Below, piece by piece: positions 1 to 8,915 of a stretch of 64,000 nucleotides of DNA (position 1 is the stretch's first letter; the number at the start of each line of letters is the position of its first letter). The notes under the pieces were generated by a model that worked only from the letters and a program-made list of their open reading frames with translations, did no database searches and was not told where the DNA came from. Made by a program: the position numbers and the translations under genes. This DNA comes from Klebsiella oxytoca (lineage in GTDB: Bacteria; Pseudomonadota; Gammaproteobacteria; Enterobacterales; Enterobacteriaceae), in the NCBI RefSeq assembly GCF_009707385.1, contig NZ_CP046115.1:3348001-3412000 (forward strand). The letters are read 5' to 3'.

Positions 1-389
1 AAGCGTTCCAGCAGCGGCTCCAGGCCCAGCAGCGCAGCGGCTTCATTCACCTTTTGATTGATCTCTGCTTTCGGCAGCTTAGCCATCTTCAGGGCAAAGC
101 CCATATTTTCTCGCACCGTCATCTGCGGATAGAGCGCATAGCTCTGGAACACCATCGCGATATCGCGCAGCTTCGGCTCCACCTCGGTGACGTTACGTTC
201 ATTGATATGCACCTCTCCGCCGGAGATCTCCTCCAGGCCGGCAATCATGCGCAATAACGTAGACTTGCCGCAGCCGCTGGGTCCGACAAGGACGCAGAAC
301 TCGCCGTCCGGGATAGTCAGCGACACATCTTTAATCACGTGCGCATCACCATATGATTTACGTACGCTATTCAGTACAACAGATCCCAT
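1..389 (-). CDS. ABC sugar importer ATPase, UgpC/MsmX/MalK type (partial)
   Basis: The gene starts at 389 and runs off the left edge, so only the first 129 residues are visible. The Walker A motif GPSGCGKST is at residues 36-44 and the Q-loop reads FQSYALYP around residues 81-88, both typical of CUT1 carbohydrate importer ATPases. The product should sit on the cytoplasmic face and power the two permeases encoded just upstream. A GGAG ribosome site lies between the permease stop and this ATG, only 10 bp apart, so it is the last visible gene of a four-gene leftward operon. The C-terminal regulatory domain is outside the window, so the substrate cannot be inferred from this gene. Confidence 0.93.
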   Translation of the reverse strand, partial: MGSVVLNSVRKSYGDAHVIKDVSLTIPDGEFCVLVGPSGCGKSTLLRMIAGLEEISGGEVHINERNVTEVEPKLRDIAMVFQSYALYPQMTVRENMGFALKMAKLPKAEINQKVNEAAALLGLEPLLER

Positions 390-399
390 TGGTAACTCC

Positions 400-1239
400 T
401 TATCCTTTGACCGCGCCGGACATAATCCCGCGATTGAAATGTTTTTGCAGACCCAGATAGACGATGATGCTGGGCAGCATCGCCAGCAGCGTAATGGCGA
501 TAAAAATGTTCGGCGTGATGCTCTCATCGGTACGCAGCGTGCCGAGGATCACCGGAATCGTATTCAGGCTGTCCTGATTCACCACAATCAGCGGCAGCAG
601 GTACTGATCCCAAATCATAATGAAGCCGAACGTCACTACCGTACCGAGCGCCGGTTTCACCAGCGGCAGGATCACGTGGAAGAAGATCTGCCATTCGTTG
701 GCGCCGTCAATTCGCGCCGCCTCTTCCAGCTCTTTCGGAATCGCCGACATAAATTCGGTCAGCACAAAGATGGAGAACGCCCAGCCGACGACCGGCAAAA
801 TCATTCCGAGATAGCTGTTGTAGAGCGAGGCATCGATAAACGGCAGCCGCCAGTTAATAATCATGTATAACGGAATCGCGATAACCTCTTCGGGCAGCAT
901 CATGGTCGACAAAATCACCAGGCTCACCAGCGCCACGCCGCGGAACTTCTTACGTGCCAGGGCATACGCCGCCAGCGCGCTGACCGACACCTGCAAAACG
1001 GTGCCAAAGAACACCACCAGGATCGAGTTCAGCAGATACTGCCAGACGCCGATATCCATCCACGCGAAAATGAAGTTCTCAAACGAGAATTGATTCGGCC
1101 AGGCCAGCAGTTCGCCCGGCTTCACCGGCGCGCCGCTGAATGCGGTGGCGACGATGCCCCAGAACGGCCCGACAAAGACGATCAGCAGCAGCGCGTAGAT
1201 GCACCAGCGTCCTGCTGTATCCCAACGTTTACTTAACAT
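400..1239 (-). CDS. Carbohydrate ABC transporter permease, MalG type
   Basis: This 279-residue inner-membrane protein has about six hydrophobic segments. Its cytoplasmic EAA loop begins [11 protein letters not shown] near residue 173 and docks the ATPase in this family. It belongs to the MalG/UgpE side of CUT1 importers. The start ATG has GGAG nine bases upstream, and the gene follows the MalF-type permease after 9 bp. With its partner it should form the channel for oligosaccharides delivered by the periplasmic binding protein of the same operon. The sugar is not evident from sequence; the divergent lyase genes suggest unsaturated uronate oligosaccharides. Confidence 0.92.
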   Translation of the reverse strand: MLSKRWDTAGRWCIYALLLIVFVGPFWGIVATAFSGAPVKPGELLAWPNQFSFENFIFAWMDIGVWQYLLNSILVVFFGTVLQVSVSALAAYALARKKFRGVALVSLVILSTMMLPEEVIAIPLYMIINWRLPFIDASLYNSYLGMILPVVGWAFSIFVLTEFMSAIPKELEEAARIDGANEWQIFFHVILPLVKPALGTVVTFGFIMIWDQYLLPLIVVNQDSLNTIPVILGTLRTDESITPNIFIAITLLAMLPSIIVYLGLQKHFNRGIMSGAVKG

Positions 1240-1248
1240 CGCGGCTCC

Positions 1249-2190
1249 TTAGTAACGTGCAATACGTTTTTTCAGCGTCAGATGACAAATGGTTAAGAAA
1301 ACCGTGAAGGTGAAGAGCAGGAACGACACCGCCGAAGCGTAACCGTAGTCAAACTGCTCAAAACCCAGTTTGTAGATGTGGGTCATGACCATTTCCGTGG
1401 CGTTAGAAGGTCCTCCGCCGGTGGTGGCGTACACCTCGGCAAACACGCGGAAACCACGAATAAAGGAGAGCATCAGCACCACCGAGAGCGCCGGGATCAT
1501 GCCGGGCAGCGTGACGTAGCGCAGACGATTCCACCAGTTAGCGCCATCCACGTTCGCCGCATCGTATAAATCGCGGCTGATCCCAGCCAGGCCGGCAATA
1601 AAGATCACCATGTTGTAAGGCACCGCTTTCCAGATGTGCAGCAGCATGATGACCCCCAGCGCCTGATCGGAACTGGCCAGAAAACCCTGATCGGCTACGC
1701 CAAACCAGCTGAGGATGTGGTTAACCACGCCGTTGGGCGTCGGATTGAACAAAATACGCCACATTTCGGCGACGATCGCCGCGCTGGTGACCGCGGGTAA
1801 AAAGATGGCGGTTCGAATAAAACGCAGGTGGCGCGCCGGGCCTTCCAGCAGCATGGCCAGGAAGAACGCCAGGATAGCCGCGGCAAACATCGTTACCACC
1901 ACGTACAGCAGCGTATTCACCACCGCCGCGTGCAGCGCTACGTCGGCGAAAGCGCGGGCGAAGTTATCGAGCCCCACCCATTCGTCCGGCTGATTAAAGT
2001 TGACCTTGTAAAAGCTCATCACCAGACCCTGAATCATCGGGATAAACTTAAACCAGCTAAAAATAATCAGCGCTGGGGCTAAAAACAGCCACGGGATCAG
2101 CGCCCGCTTACGCTTTGCGCTCAGCCATCCGGTTGAGTCAGGCGAAGCGGCCTGCTTTATCGGCGAGGACTTCGTCTCATGCAGCGTCAT
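1249..2190 (-). CDS. Carbohydrate ABC transporter permease, MalF type
   Basis: This 313-residue inner-membrane permease has a charged N-terminal tail, a first membrane segment near residues 30-50, and the EAA loop DAANVDGANWWNRLRYVTLP around residue 212. It pairs with the MalG-type permease downstream. It starts 11 bp after the stop of the solute-binding protein gene, with an AGG-containing ribosome site, so the two are almost certainly co-transcribed. The family is the CUT1 UgpA/LacF/MalF group, which imports disaccharides and oligosaccharides. Confidence 0.92.
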   Translation of the reverse strand: MTLHETKSSPIKQAASPDSTGWLSAKRKRALIPWLFLAPALIIFSWFKFIPMIQGLVMSFYKVNFNQPDEWVGLDNFARAFADVALHAAVVNTLLYVVVTMFAAAILAFFLAMLLEGPARHLRFIRTAIFLPAVTSAAIVAEMWRILFNPTPNGVVNHILSWFGVADQGFLASSDQALGVIMLLHIWKAVPYNMVIFIAGLAGISRDLYDAANVDGANWWNRLRYVTLPGMIPALSVVLMLSFIRGFRVFAEVYATTGGGPSNATEMVMTHIYKLGFEQFDYGYASAVSFLLFTFTVFLTICHLTLKKRIARY

Positions 2191-2201
2191 AACCTATGTC
2201 C

Positions 2202-3491
2202 TCAGTTAGCCAGCACGTTTTGTTTTTTCAGCTCAGCGTTAACCTTGCCGTCGATAGTCTTCAGCTCGGCGGTGATATCGCTGTTGCAGTCGGCAAAAAT
2301 TCGGTTAAAGCCTTCGGCTGCCACCTGGCGCACCGGCGTCCAGTTGGGAATTTGCGGCACGTAGCGTCCCTGTTCATTGTAAAGTCTGGCGAACGTCTCC
2401 CAGCGCGCGTCCTGATAAACGGATTTGACGTCGACGTTCTTATTCACCGGCAGGCGCACCACCGGTATATGCTGGCTCCCTTTGCCCATACCGATTTCCT
2501 GACCTTCCGGGGAGATCATAAATTCGATAAATTTGCGCGCCGCCTCTTTTTGTTTACTGCTCTTCATCATAAAGACCGTGGTGCCCTCCGCGAGAGTGGC
2601 TTCGCCTTTTGGCCCCACCACCGGAACCACTTCAAAGTTGTCTTTACCCGGGTCTTTATCGAACAGCGCAATGTGGTACGGGCCGCTGAAGAACATGCCG
2701 CTTTGCCCGGAGCGGAAGGATGGGATAACGTCGGCGGTGGTGGCGTTAATCGCGCCCGGCTGGGTGACTTTTTCGCACATCATGCTGCGCATAAAGGTCA
2801 TCGCCTGAACCACTTCCGGCGTATCGAGCGAAGCGCTGAATTTTCCGCTCTCTTCTTTAACGAAATCGCCGCCCGCCTGCCAGATAAAGCTGCTCATAAA
2901 CCAGCTGGCGTATCCGCGAGTGGTGGAAGCGGGAACAATAAATCCGTAGGTATCATTTTTGCCGTTGCCATCGGGATCCTGGGTGGTGAAGGCTTTCGCC
3001 AGGGCCTGGATATCATCCCAGCTCTTAGGCTGCGGCAGTCCCAGTTTTTCCCGCCAGTCTTTGCGCACAAACAGGGCGAAAGTTTGCGCCGAGGTCGGAA
3101 CGCCGTAGTACTTACCGTCGATATAGCGGGTACTCTTCCATGCCGTCGGGAATAGCTGGTCGCCGCCCGCGATCGCCTGCGGGTCAATTTCTTCGGCAAT
3201 TCCCAGCTGGATAAACTGCCCCAGCGAAGCCGCGTCGTTAAAAATCAGGTCGGGTAAGGCGTTGCCCGCCGTAGCGCGCGCGAGGCGCTGTTCAAAGTCA
3301 GTGGTAGCGTTGAAGTACTCAATTTTGATACCGGTTTTTTCTTCAAACTTTTCCGCTTCTTGCTTGTAGATATTTTTGGAGTCGTTGCTGGCGCGGATCC
3401 AGACGTTGAGAGTGGTCGCGGCATAGCTTTGGCTAACGCCGAGCCCGAGTGCGGTAAGAAGTAATAGTGAACGTAATTTATTAGCAGACAT
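2202..3491 (-). CDS. Periplasmic sugar-binding protein of the ABC importer
   Basis: This is a 429-residue family 1 extracellular solute-binding protein (UgpB/COG1653 type). It has a Sec signal (MSANKLRSLLLLTALGLG, then cleavage near SYAA|TTLNVW) and the usual two-lobed binding-protein sequence. I chose the ATG at 3491 rather than one nine codons upstream because AAGGA lies nine bases before it and the signal peptide starts there. There is no lipobox, so the protein is soluble in the periplasm. It is the promoter-proximal gene of the leftward operon. It should bind oligosaccharides, possibly the products of the divergent lyase, and pass them to the permeases. Confidence 0.92.
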   Translation of the reverse strand: MSANKLRSLLLLTALGLGVSQSYAATTLNVWIRASNDSKNIYKQEAEKFEEKTGIKIEYFNATTDFEQRLARATAGNALPDLIFNDAASLGQFIQLGIAEEIDPQAIAGGDQLFPTAWKSTRYIDGKYYGVPTSAQTFALFVRKDWREKLGLPQPKSWDDIQALAKAFTTQDPDGNGKNDTYGFIVPASTTRGYASWFMSSFIWQAGGDFVKEESGKFSASLDTPEVVQAMTFMRSMMCEKVTQPGAINATTADVIPSFRSGQSGMFFSGPYHIALFDKDPGKDNFEVVPVVGPKGEATLAEGTTVFMMKSSKQKEAARKFIEFMISPEGQEIGMGKGSQHIPVVRLPVNKNVDVKSVYQDARWETFARLYNEQGRYVPQIPNWTPVRQVAAEGFNRIFADCNSDITAELKTIDGKVNAELKKQNVLAN

Positions 3492-3674
3492 GGTTGCATA
3501 TCCTTTATTGTAGGGCACAAAGGTAATTAAATTCTCAATTAATACATAAAAAGGAACCTGAATATTGCTCAGGTGTTAATACGGCTGACAAAAGAAATAT
3601 TTCCATTCATTAGATAGAAATGTATTTCCCAATACAACCACACTAAAAAGAAATTGCGTTTCAAAAACCAGAAA

Positions 3675-3690
3675 ATTGAGACAGATCACA
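3675..3690. promoter_or_regulatory. Possible CRP site 1
   Basis: The sequence ATTGA-N6-TCACA matches one half of the CRP consensus TGTGA-N6-TCACA perfectly and the other half at three of five positions. It sits midway in the divergent intergenic region of a sugar locus, where catabolite control would be expected. This is a motif match only. Confidence 0.35.
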
Positions 3691-3850
3691 CCAGGAAGTG
3701 ACAAAAAAAGTGACAAAAAACAAATAACAATATAAATCAATGCATTATAAATTTACTAATTTTTTTAAAAAAATCAAAAAATATAGAAAAATGGCAAATA
3801 CCGTGATCTGCACTGCATTAAAAACGTCATTATTTATCCATAACGATAAA

Positions 3851-3866
3851 CTTGATGGATCTCACA
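3851..3866. promoter_or_regulatory. Possible CRP site 2
   Basis: CTTGA-N6-TCACA has one perfect CRP half and a partial second half. It lies about 150 bp upstream of the lyase start. Two such sites in one divergent region strengthen the case slightly, but neither is a full consensus match. Confidence 0.3.
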
Positions 3867-4016
3867 AAAAAAATCACTTTGTCTTTTACACTGCTCGCCA
3901 GCGAATATTCAAATATATTGTTTTTAATTACACCGCCTGTTTCATGCGTCATTTAAATACGCGACAGGTATAATTCTGTTGTTATCTTTTCTCATATTTG
4001 CAGAAGGGTTATCACT

Positions 4017-5255
4017 ATGAACTCAATACCTCACCGAGGTTTGTTATGCGTTGCGCTGTTCTGTTCCAGCCTGAGCGGCTCCCTGTACGCTGCCGAGCCG
4101 TACACCCTGGACGGCAAGGATTTAGCGTTTAGCCGCGAGCAGATTGCCGCCAAAGATCCGCTATTTGTTCAGGCCCAGGCAACTCTGCTAAAAAAAGCCG
4201 ATCTGGCGCTCAAGCATCCGCTGTTCTCTGTGATGGATAAAACGCTGGTCGCCGCCAGCGGCAATAAACACGACTATTATAGTTTTCCGCCGTACTGGTG
4301 GCCGAATCCCGATACCAAAGACGGGCTACCGTATATCCGCAAAGACGGGCAGACTAACCCTGACGCCAATAGCGACGCCACCGATAAAAACCGGCTGGTG
4401 AAGATGAGTAATGATGTATCCACTCTGGCGCTGGCGTGGTTTTTCTCCCACGACGATCGCTACGCGCAAAAAGCGGCTGCCCAGCTGAAGACCTGGTTCC
4501 TCGATCCACAAACGCGCATGAACCCCAACCTGCAATACGCCCAGGCCATTCCCGGCATTAATACCGGACGCGGTATCGGCATTATTGATAGCCGTGCGCT
4601 GGTTGAAGTGGTTGACGCTATCGCCCTGCTGCAATCTTCTGATGCGCTCAACGAGAACGACGTTAGCGCCTTGAAGCAGTGGTTTGGCGAGTATTATCAC
4701 TGGATGACCACCAGTCAGAACGGTTTCGAAGAAGATAACTGGCACAACAATCACGGCAGCTATTTTGATATGCAGGCCGCTACCTTCGCCCTGTTTAGCG
4801 GGAAAACTGACGAGGCAAAGCAGCGCCTGCACATCACCCAACTGCGGCGCATTGCGGGTCAATTCGATACCGAAGGCCGTCAGATGGGCGAGCTGGAGCG
4901 TACTCGTCCCTGGCACTACAGCAATTTCAACCTTGAAGCCTATAACCGCCTCGGGCGGCTGGGCGAGAAAGCGGGCGTCGATATCTGGAACTTCACTCTT
5001 GACGGTCATAGCCTGCGCCAGGGCTATCAGTACATTGCCGGCTTTATAAACAGCGATACCCCATGGCCATGGAAAGATATCGATAAAATGGATGACAAGA
5101 AAGCGCTACGCAATATAGCCACCGCCGCCCACGCGTGGCCGGAAGATCCTCTGTTCCGTGATAAAGCGCAGTGGCTGCGGGCGAAGTACCCCGACGATAT
5201 CACCACGCTCATCGCCCCGCTAACCCCCTCTTCAGAGGTAAGGGATAACCGCTAA
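4017..5255 (+). CDS. Exported alginate-lyase-fold polysaccharide lyase
   Basis: This 412-residue protein begins with a Sec signal (hydrophobic stretch to about residue 25, SLYA|AEP). It belongs to the alginate lyase superfamily (PF05426, alpha/alpha barrel). Family-like motifs are FPPYWWPNP near residue 90, NWHNNHGSYFD near 240 with the likely catalytic Asn and His, and ERTRPWHYSNFNLEAY near 295 with Arg and Tyr. The FPPYWWPNP region looks more like the PL38-type branch than classical AlgL, though I cannot test this. It should cleave a uronate-containing polymer in the periplasm or outside the cell by beta-elimination. AAGGG precedes the ATG. The gene overlaps the heparinase-fold gene by one base (TAATG), so translation is probably coupled. 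Confidence 0.85.
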   Translation: MNSIPHRGLLCVALFCSSLSGSLYAAEPYTLDGKDLAFSREQIAAKDPLFVQAQATLLKKADLALKHPLFSVMDKTLVAASGNKHDYYSFPPYWWPNPDTKDGLPYIRKDGQTNPDANSDATDKNRLVKMSNDVSTLALAWFFSHDDRYAQKAAAQLKTWFLDPQTRMNPNLQYAQAIPGINTGRGIGIIDSRALVEVVDAIALLQSSDALNENDVSALKQWFGEYYHWMTTSQNGFEEDNWHNNHGSYFDMQAATFALFSGKTDEAKQRLHITQLRRIAGQFDTEGRQMGELERTRPWHYSNFNLEAYNRLGRLGEKAGVDIWNFTLDGHSLRQGYQYIAGFINSDTPWPWKDIDKMDDKKALRNIATAAHAWPEDPLFRDKAQWLRAKYPDDITTLIAPLTPSSEVRDNR

Positions 5256-7285
5256 TGAAACAATTTTCTGGGCTCTGGCCCGACATTGTCGCACGTGCGG
5301 CCGCTCCGGACGGGGTGCTTGAACGGCTGGTACAGGATGCGCAACCGATACTTCATGCAGCGGTACTTATTCCGCAGACCGGGATTGCCAGCTGGAATCT
5401 CTACTACTTTTGTCCGCACCACGGCGTGCGGTTAACGTGGCGGGCGGATACGCCTCACCAGCATACCTGCCCGGTCGATGGTGAAATATTTAGCGGCGAA
5501 CCGTGGGACGGCGCATGGTGGCGTGAGATGAACGGGCGTAATGCCAGCGCATGCCAACAGCTCGGACTGATATGGCAGTTGACCGGAGAGACAGCCTGGC
5601 GCGATAAAGTGCGCTCAATACTCATGGGCTACGCGGATGTCTATCCGGGTTATGAGATTCACGGCGATATACCCAATAATGGTCCGGGTAAAATGAACGC
5701 TCAGACCCTGTGCGAAGCCAACTGTATTCTGGAAATGGCGCTGGGCTATGACTTTATTCGCGATAGCCTGACGCCAGAGGAGCGGCAGCATATCAGTGAA
5801 AACCTGCTGCGCTGTGCGGCAACGTTTTTGCGCGAACACCGCACTGCGCAGATTCATAATCACGAAGTCAAAATCAGCGCGGCGCTTGGCGTACTGGGTT
5901 TCATTCTCGAAGATGAGAGCCTGCTGGAATTCGCTGTTAACGAGCCTTACGGCCTGCGCTGGCAGCTGGAAAATGGCCTGCTGGCTGAAGGGCTTTGGTT
6001 TGAGGGTTCTGTTCATTACCACTACTACGCGCTGCAGGGCTTTTTCGCCTTTGAGAAGCTGGCACGCGGTACGCGCTGGAGCCTGCTGGATGGCCCGTGG
6101 TATCAGCCGATGCTGAAGTTCCCGCTGTCGCTGCTGCTGCCGGACGGTACTTTCCCACGGCTTAATGACTGCCTCGCCGGACAAGAAAAGCTGCATCACC
6201 GGGATCTTTACGAGTTCGCCTGGTTTATCTGGCGCGACCCGCAGTATGCCGCCGTGCTGCAGTTTACCGAAGCGTCGCCCGATGAACGTGAAACTTTACT
6301 CTGGCGCGAACAGCCTCTGCCGGAATCCCCCCTGCCGCTCATCCCGCAGCAGTCGCTGTTTGCGCCGGGCGCAGGCCTGACGTTATGGCGACGGCAGCAG
6401 CAGGCGCTGTTGATCAAGCACACTCCATGGGGCGGCGAGCACGACCATTACGACAGGCTGGGGCTGATGCTCTGGCACCGCAACGGTTGGCTGTTAACGG
6501 ATATGGGCACCACGGGCTACGGTGCGAAAATGCACTACGACTATTACAAAAACAGCGCCACTCACAATACGCTGGCAGTTAATCAGACCAACCAGCCGCC
6601 GGCTAATCCTGAGGTACTGGGCTGGCATATGGATAACGACTATCTGTGGCTGGATACCGAGGTTGACTGGGGCAAACCGCCGCCGCAGCTGAACAGCCAT
6701 AGCCGCGTCGAGTGGGACACCGCCGCCTGGAAAGACGTACGCTTTCGCCGTCGACTGATGTGGATTGAAGACGTGATTATCGATCTGTCCACCGTGGAGA
6801 ATCCGCATCGCCAGCAGCTCGACTGGACTCTGCATTTGGCAGCGCAGGCGCTGGATCAGAGCGGTACGCCACAGCCCTTTTCGCTCAGCGGGCCGCTTCG
6901 GCATATGAGCAACGCAACAGCGACGCCGCTGAACGGCTGCCAGCCGCGCCACTTTGCGCGCGGCGATAATACCGTTGCGCTCTGGCTGTCCGGCGATGGC
7001 GAACTCTGGCAAGGTCTGGCGCCAGATAACCCGGCGATAAGCGATCTCAGCTATCTGGTGATCCGTAATCATCTGCCACAGGCGCGTTTTGTCTGCCTGT
7101 GGGATCTGGCAAACAGCGCGCCGCTGACGGAAGTGAAGGTGCAACATACCCCTGTCGGCACGCAGGTTACCTACTGGCGCGGCGATCGCGTGACGCACGT
7201 GATGCTACACGACGATCCCGCAAGACAACCCGATGCTATCCTTCCGCTCGCGGAAAGCAGCATCGCATCTCAATACGCGGAGTAA
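5255..7285 (+). CDS. Cytosolic heparinase II/III-fold lyase
   Basis: The 676-residue protein has an N-terminal alpha/alpha toroid and a C-terminal heparinase II/III-like beta domain (PF07940). Landmarks are a Cys-His pair region (YFCPHHG, then HTCPVDGEIF) near residues 50-80, HNHEVKIS near 205, EGLWFEGSVHYHYYAL near 245, and GGEHDHYDRLGLMLWH near 393 followed by SATHNTLAVNQ. The His and Tyr positions fit lyases of this fold. There is no signal peptide, so it probably degrades imported oligosaccharides exolytically in the cytoplasm. That complements the exported lyase one base upstream and the divergent importer. The substrate could be alginate, glucuronan, hyaluronan-like or heparinoid chains; sequence alone does not decide. 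Confidence 0.85.
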   Translation: MKQFSGLWPDIVARAAAPDGVLERLVQDAQPILHAAVLIPQTGIASWNLYYFCPHHGVRLTWRADTPHQHTCPVDGEIFSGEPWDGAWWREMNGRNASACQQLGLIWQLTGETAWRDKVRSILMGYADVYPGYEIHGDIPNNGPGKMNAQTLCEANCILEMALGYDFIRDSLTPEERQHISENLLRCAATFLREHRTAQIHNHEVKISAALGVLGFILEDESLLEFAVNEPYGLRWQLENGLLAEGLWFEGSVHYHYYALQGFFAFEKLARGTRWSLLDGPWYQPMLKFPLSLLLPDGTFPRLNDCLAGQEKLHHRDLYEFAWFIWRDPQYAAVLQFTEASPDERETLLWREQPLPESPLPLIPQQSLFAPGAGLTLWRRQQQALLIKHTPWGGEHDHYDRLGLMLWHRNGWLLTDMGTTGYGAKMHYDYYKNSATHNTLAVNQTNQPPANPEVLGWHMDNDYLWLDTEVDWGKPPPQLNSHSRVEWDTAAWKDVRFRRRLMWIEDVIIDLSTVENPHRQQLDWTLHLAAQALDQSGTPQPFSLSGPLRHMSNATATPLNGCQPRHFARGDNTVALWLSGDGELWQGLAPDNPAISDLSYLVIRNHLPQARFVCLWDLANSAPLTEVKVQHTPVGTQVTYWRGDRVTHVMLHDDPARQPDAILPLAESSIASQYAE

Positions 7286-7286
7286 T

Positions 7287-7466
7287 TTACTCGTCTTCAT
7301 CCTCAAAGCGCGCCACAATCCGATCGCCGGTATGCGAGGCGCGCAGTTCATCTGCCACTAAAGCAATGGCCTGACCGCTGCTCATGCCCTGCGACATCAG
7401 CTCCTGAATTCGTTCAACTGCTTTTTGCTGTTGCTCGTGGCTCAGCGAAGGTAAACCTGCAAACAT
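7287..7466 (-). CDS. yoaH: YoaH, UPF0181 small protein
   Basis: This conserved 59-residue protein of unknown function reads [14 protein letters not shown] at the start and ends FEDEDE. It is almost identical to my recollection of E. coli YoaH in length and sequence. The ATG at 7466 is preferred over an in-frame GTG one codon upstream because AGGAG lies six bases before it. The gene is convergent with the heparinase-fold gene, their stops only two bases apart, and divergent from pabB. It marks the junction between the accessory sugar locus and the conserved backbone. Confidence 0.92.
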
Positions 7467-7544
7467 CACTCACTCCTGCTACATTGTGGGGCGTAATTAT
7501 TTCACGCCGTCCTCTTGTATACCAGCGGGCGGTAACGATCAGGA

Positions 7545-8912
7545 TTGAAGAAGACGATGCTGTCCCCCGCTATTATTTCCCTGCCCTGGCGTCCGGATGC
7601 CGCTGAACACTATTTTAGCCCATTAAGTTCCCAGCCCTGGGCGATGCTGCTGCACTCCGGCTTTGCCGAACATCCGCATAATCGTTACGACATTATTGTC
7701 GCCCAGCCGCGCGCAACGCTGGTGACCAGCGGTCAAACTACCGCCATAAACGAGGGGGATACCGTCGTCACCTCAGCCGCCGATCCGCTCACTCTTCTTC
7801 ATCAGCAGCTGGCGCGCTATAACCTGCAGCCGAAGGCTCACCCACACCTGCCGTTTCTTGGCGGCGCGCTGGGGCTGTTCGGTTACGATCTGGGCCGCCG
7901 CTTTGAAGCCCTGCCGTCGCATGCGGACGCGGATATCGCGCTGCCGGATATGGCGGTGGGGATCTATGACTGGGCGCTGATTGTCGATAATCAGCGCCAG
8001 GAAGTGTCACTGCTCAGCTATGACGATCCGCAGGCGCGCCTGGCGTGGCTGGAAGCGCAGCACTCTGCGCCCATAGAGCCTTTCAGACTCACCTCGGAAT
8101 GGCTTTCCAATATGAGCCGCAAAGAATATGGCGCGAAGTTCCGCCAGATTCAGGCTTATCTGCACAGCGGCGACTGCTATCAGGTGAACCTGGCTCAGCG
8201 GTTTACGGCAGGCTATCGCGGGGATGAGTGGCAGGCTTTCCGTCAGCTTAACCACGCCAACCGCGCCCCGTTCAGCGCCTTTATTCGCCTGCCGGAAGGC
8301 GCCATCTTAAGCCTCTCGCCTGAGCGTTTTATCCAGCTCAGACAAGGTGAAATTCAGACCCGTCCCATTAAAGGGACCCTACCGAGATTAGCCGATCCCG
8401 GGCAGGACCAGCTGCAGGCGCAAACGCTGGCGAACTCGACAAAAGATCGCGCCGAAAATCTGATGATTGTCGATTTAATGCGTAACGATATAGGCCGGGT
8501 TGCCGTGCCCGGCAGCGTTCGCGTGCCCGAGCTGTTTGTGGTTGAGCCATTTCCTGCCGTGCACCATCTGGTGAGCACCGTCACCGCCAGACTGCCCGCC
8601 CATCTGCACGCCGCCGACCTGCTGCGCGCGGCGTTTCCCGGCGGCTCTATAACCGGCGCGCCGAAGGTCAGAGCCATGGAGATAATCGATGAACTGGAGC
8701 CGCAGCGGCGCAACGCGTGGTGCGGCAGCATCGGATATCTCAGCTTCTGCGGCAATATGGATACCAGTATTACCATCCGTACGCTTACCGCCTGGCAAGG
8801 GCAGCTGTACTGCTCCGCCGGCGGCGGAATTGTAGCCGATAGCGAAGAGGCGGCGGAATATCAGGAAACTTTTGATAAAGTTAATTGTATCCTGCATCAA
8901 CTGGAGAGCTAG
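7545..8912 (+). CDS. pabB: Aminodeoxychorismate synthase subunit PabB
   Basis: PabB (455 residues) converts chorismate plus ammonia from PabA to 4-amino-4-deoxychorismate, the committed step to p-aminobenzoate and folate. The chorismate-binding domain carries TRPIKGTLPR with the active-site Lys, GSITGAPKVRAMEI and the C-terminal SAGGGIVADS. The first codon is ambiguous. TTG at 7545 gives MKKTMLSP, close to the MKTLSP start of relatives, but AGGA is immediately adjacent to it. ATG at 7557 gives a protein four residues shorter with a more distant ribosome site. nudL follows after 3 bp, as in E. coli. Confidence 0.96.
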   Translation: MKKTMLSPAIISLPWRPDAAEHYFSPLSSQPWAMLLHSGFAEHPHNRYDIIVAQPRATLVTSGQTTAINEGDTVVTSAADPLTLLHQQLARYNLQPKAHPHLPFLGGALGLFGYDLGRRFEALPSHADADIALPDMAVGIYDWALIVDNQRQEVSLLSYDDPQARLAWLEAQHSAPIEPFRLTSEWLSNMSRKEYGAKFRQIQAYLHSGDCYQVNLAQRFTAGYRGDEWQAFRQLNHANRAPFSAFIRLPEGAILSLSPERFIQLRQGEIQTRPIKGTLPRLADPGQDQLQAQTLANSTKDRAENLMIVDLMRNDIGRVAVPGSVRVPELFVVEPFPAVHHLVSTVTARLPAHLHAADLLRAAFPGGSITGAPKVRAMEIIDELEPQRRNAWCGSIGYLSFCGNMDTSITIRTLTAWQGQLYCSAGGGIVADSEEAAEYQETFDKVNCILHQLES

Positions 8913-8915
8913 AAC

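Larger units (their letters stand above)
3492..4016. promoter_or_regulatory. AT-rich divergent control region of the uronate-polysaccharide locus
   Basis: These 525 bp separate the leftward importer operon from the rightward lyase operon and must hold both promoters. The stretch is much more AT-rich than the flanking genes and has no convincing gene. Visible pieces are an inverted repeat ACCTGA-N7-TCAGGT at 3556-3574, two CRP-like half-sites near 3675-3690 and 3851-3866, and a tandem AGTGACAAAAA repeat around 3696-3718. I found no clear KdgR or LacI-type palindrome, so the specific regulator is unknown. Confidence 0.6.

Noticed and set aside
2196..3155. 319-codon open frame on the plus strand opposite the binding-protein gene
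   Set aside because: It is fully antisense to a clear family 1 solute-binding protein and its composition (His/Arg/Ala-rich) is typical of a mirror frame.
3740..3973. 77-codon open frame in the divergent sugar-locus promoter region
   Set aside because: It lies in very AT-rich DNA, is Lys/Phe-rich in the way of chance frames, has no ribosome site, and overlaps the likely promoter of the lyase operon.
4326..5009. 227-codon frame opposite the alginate-lyase-fold gene
   Set aside because: It is antisense to a gene with a signal peptide and family motifs, with no ribosome site or recognisable domain of its own.
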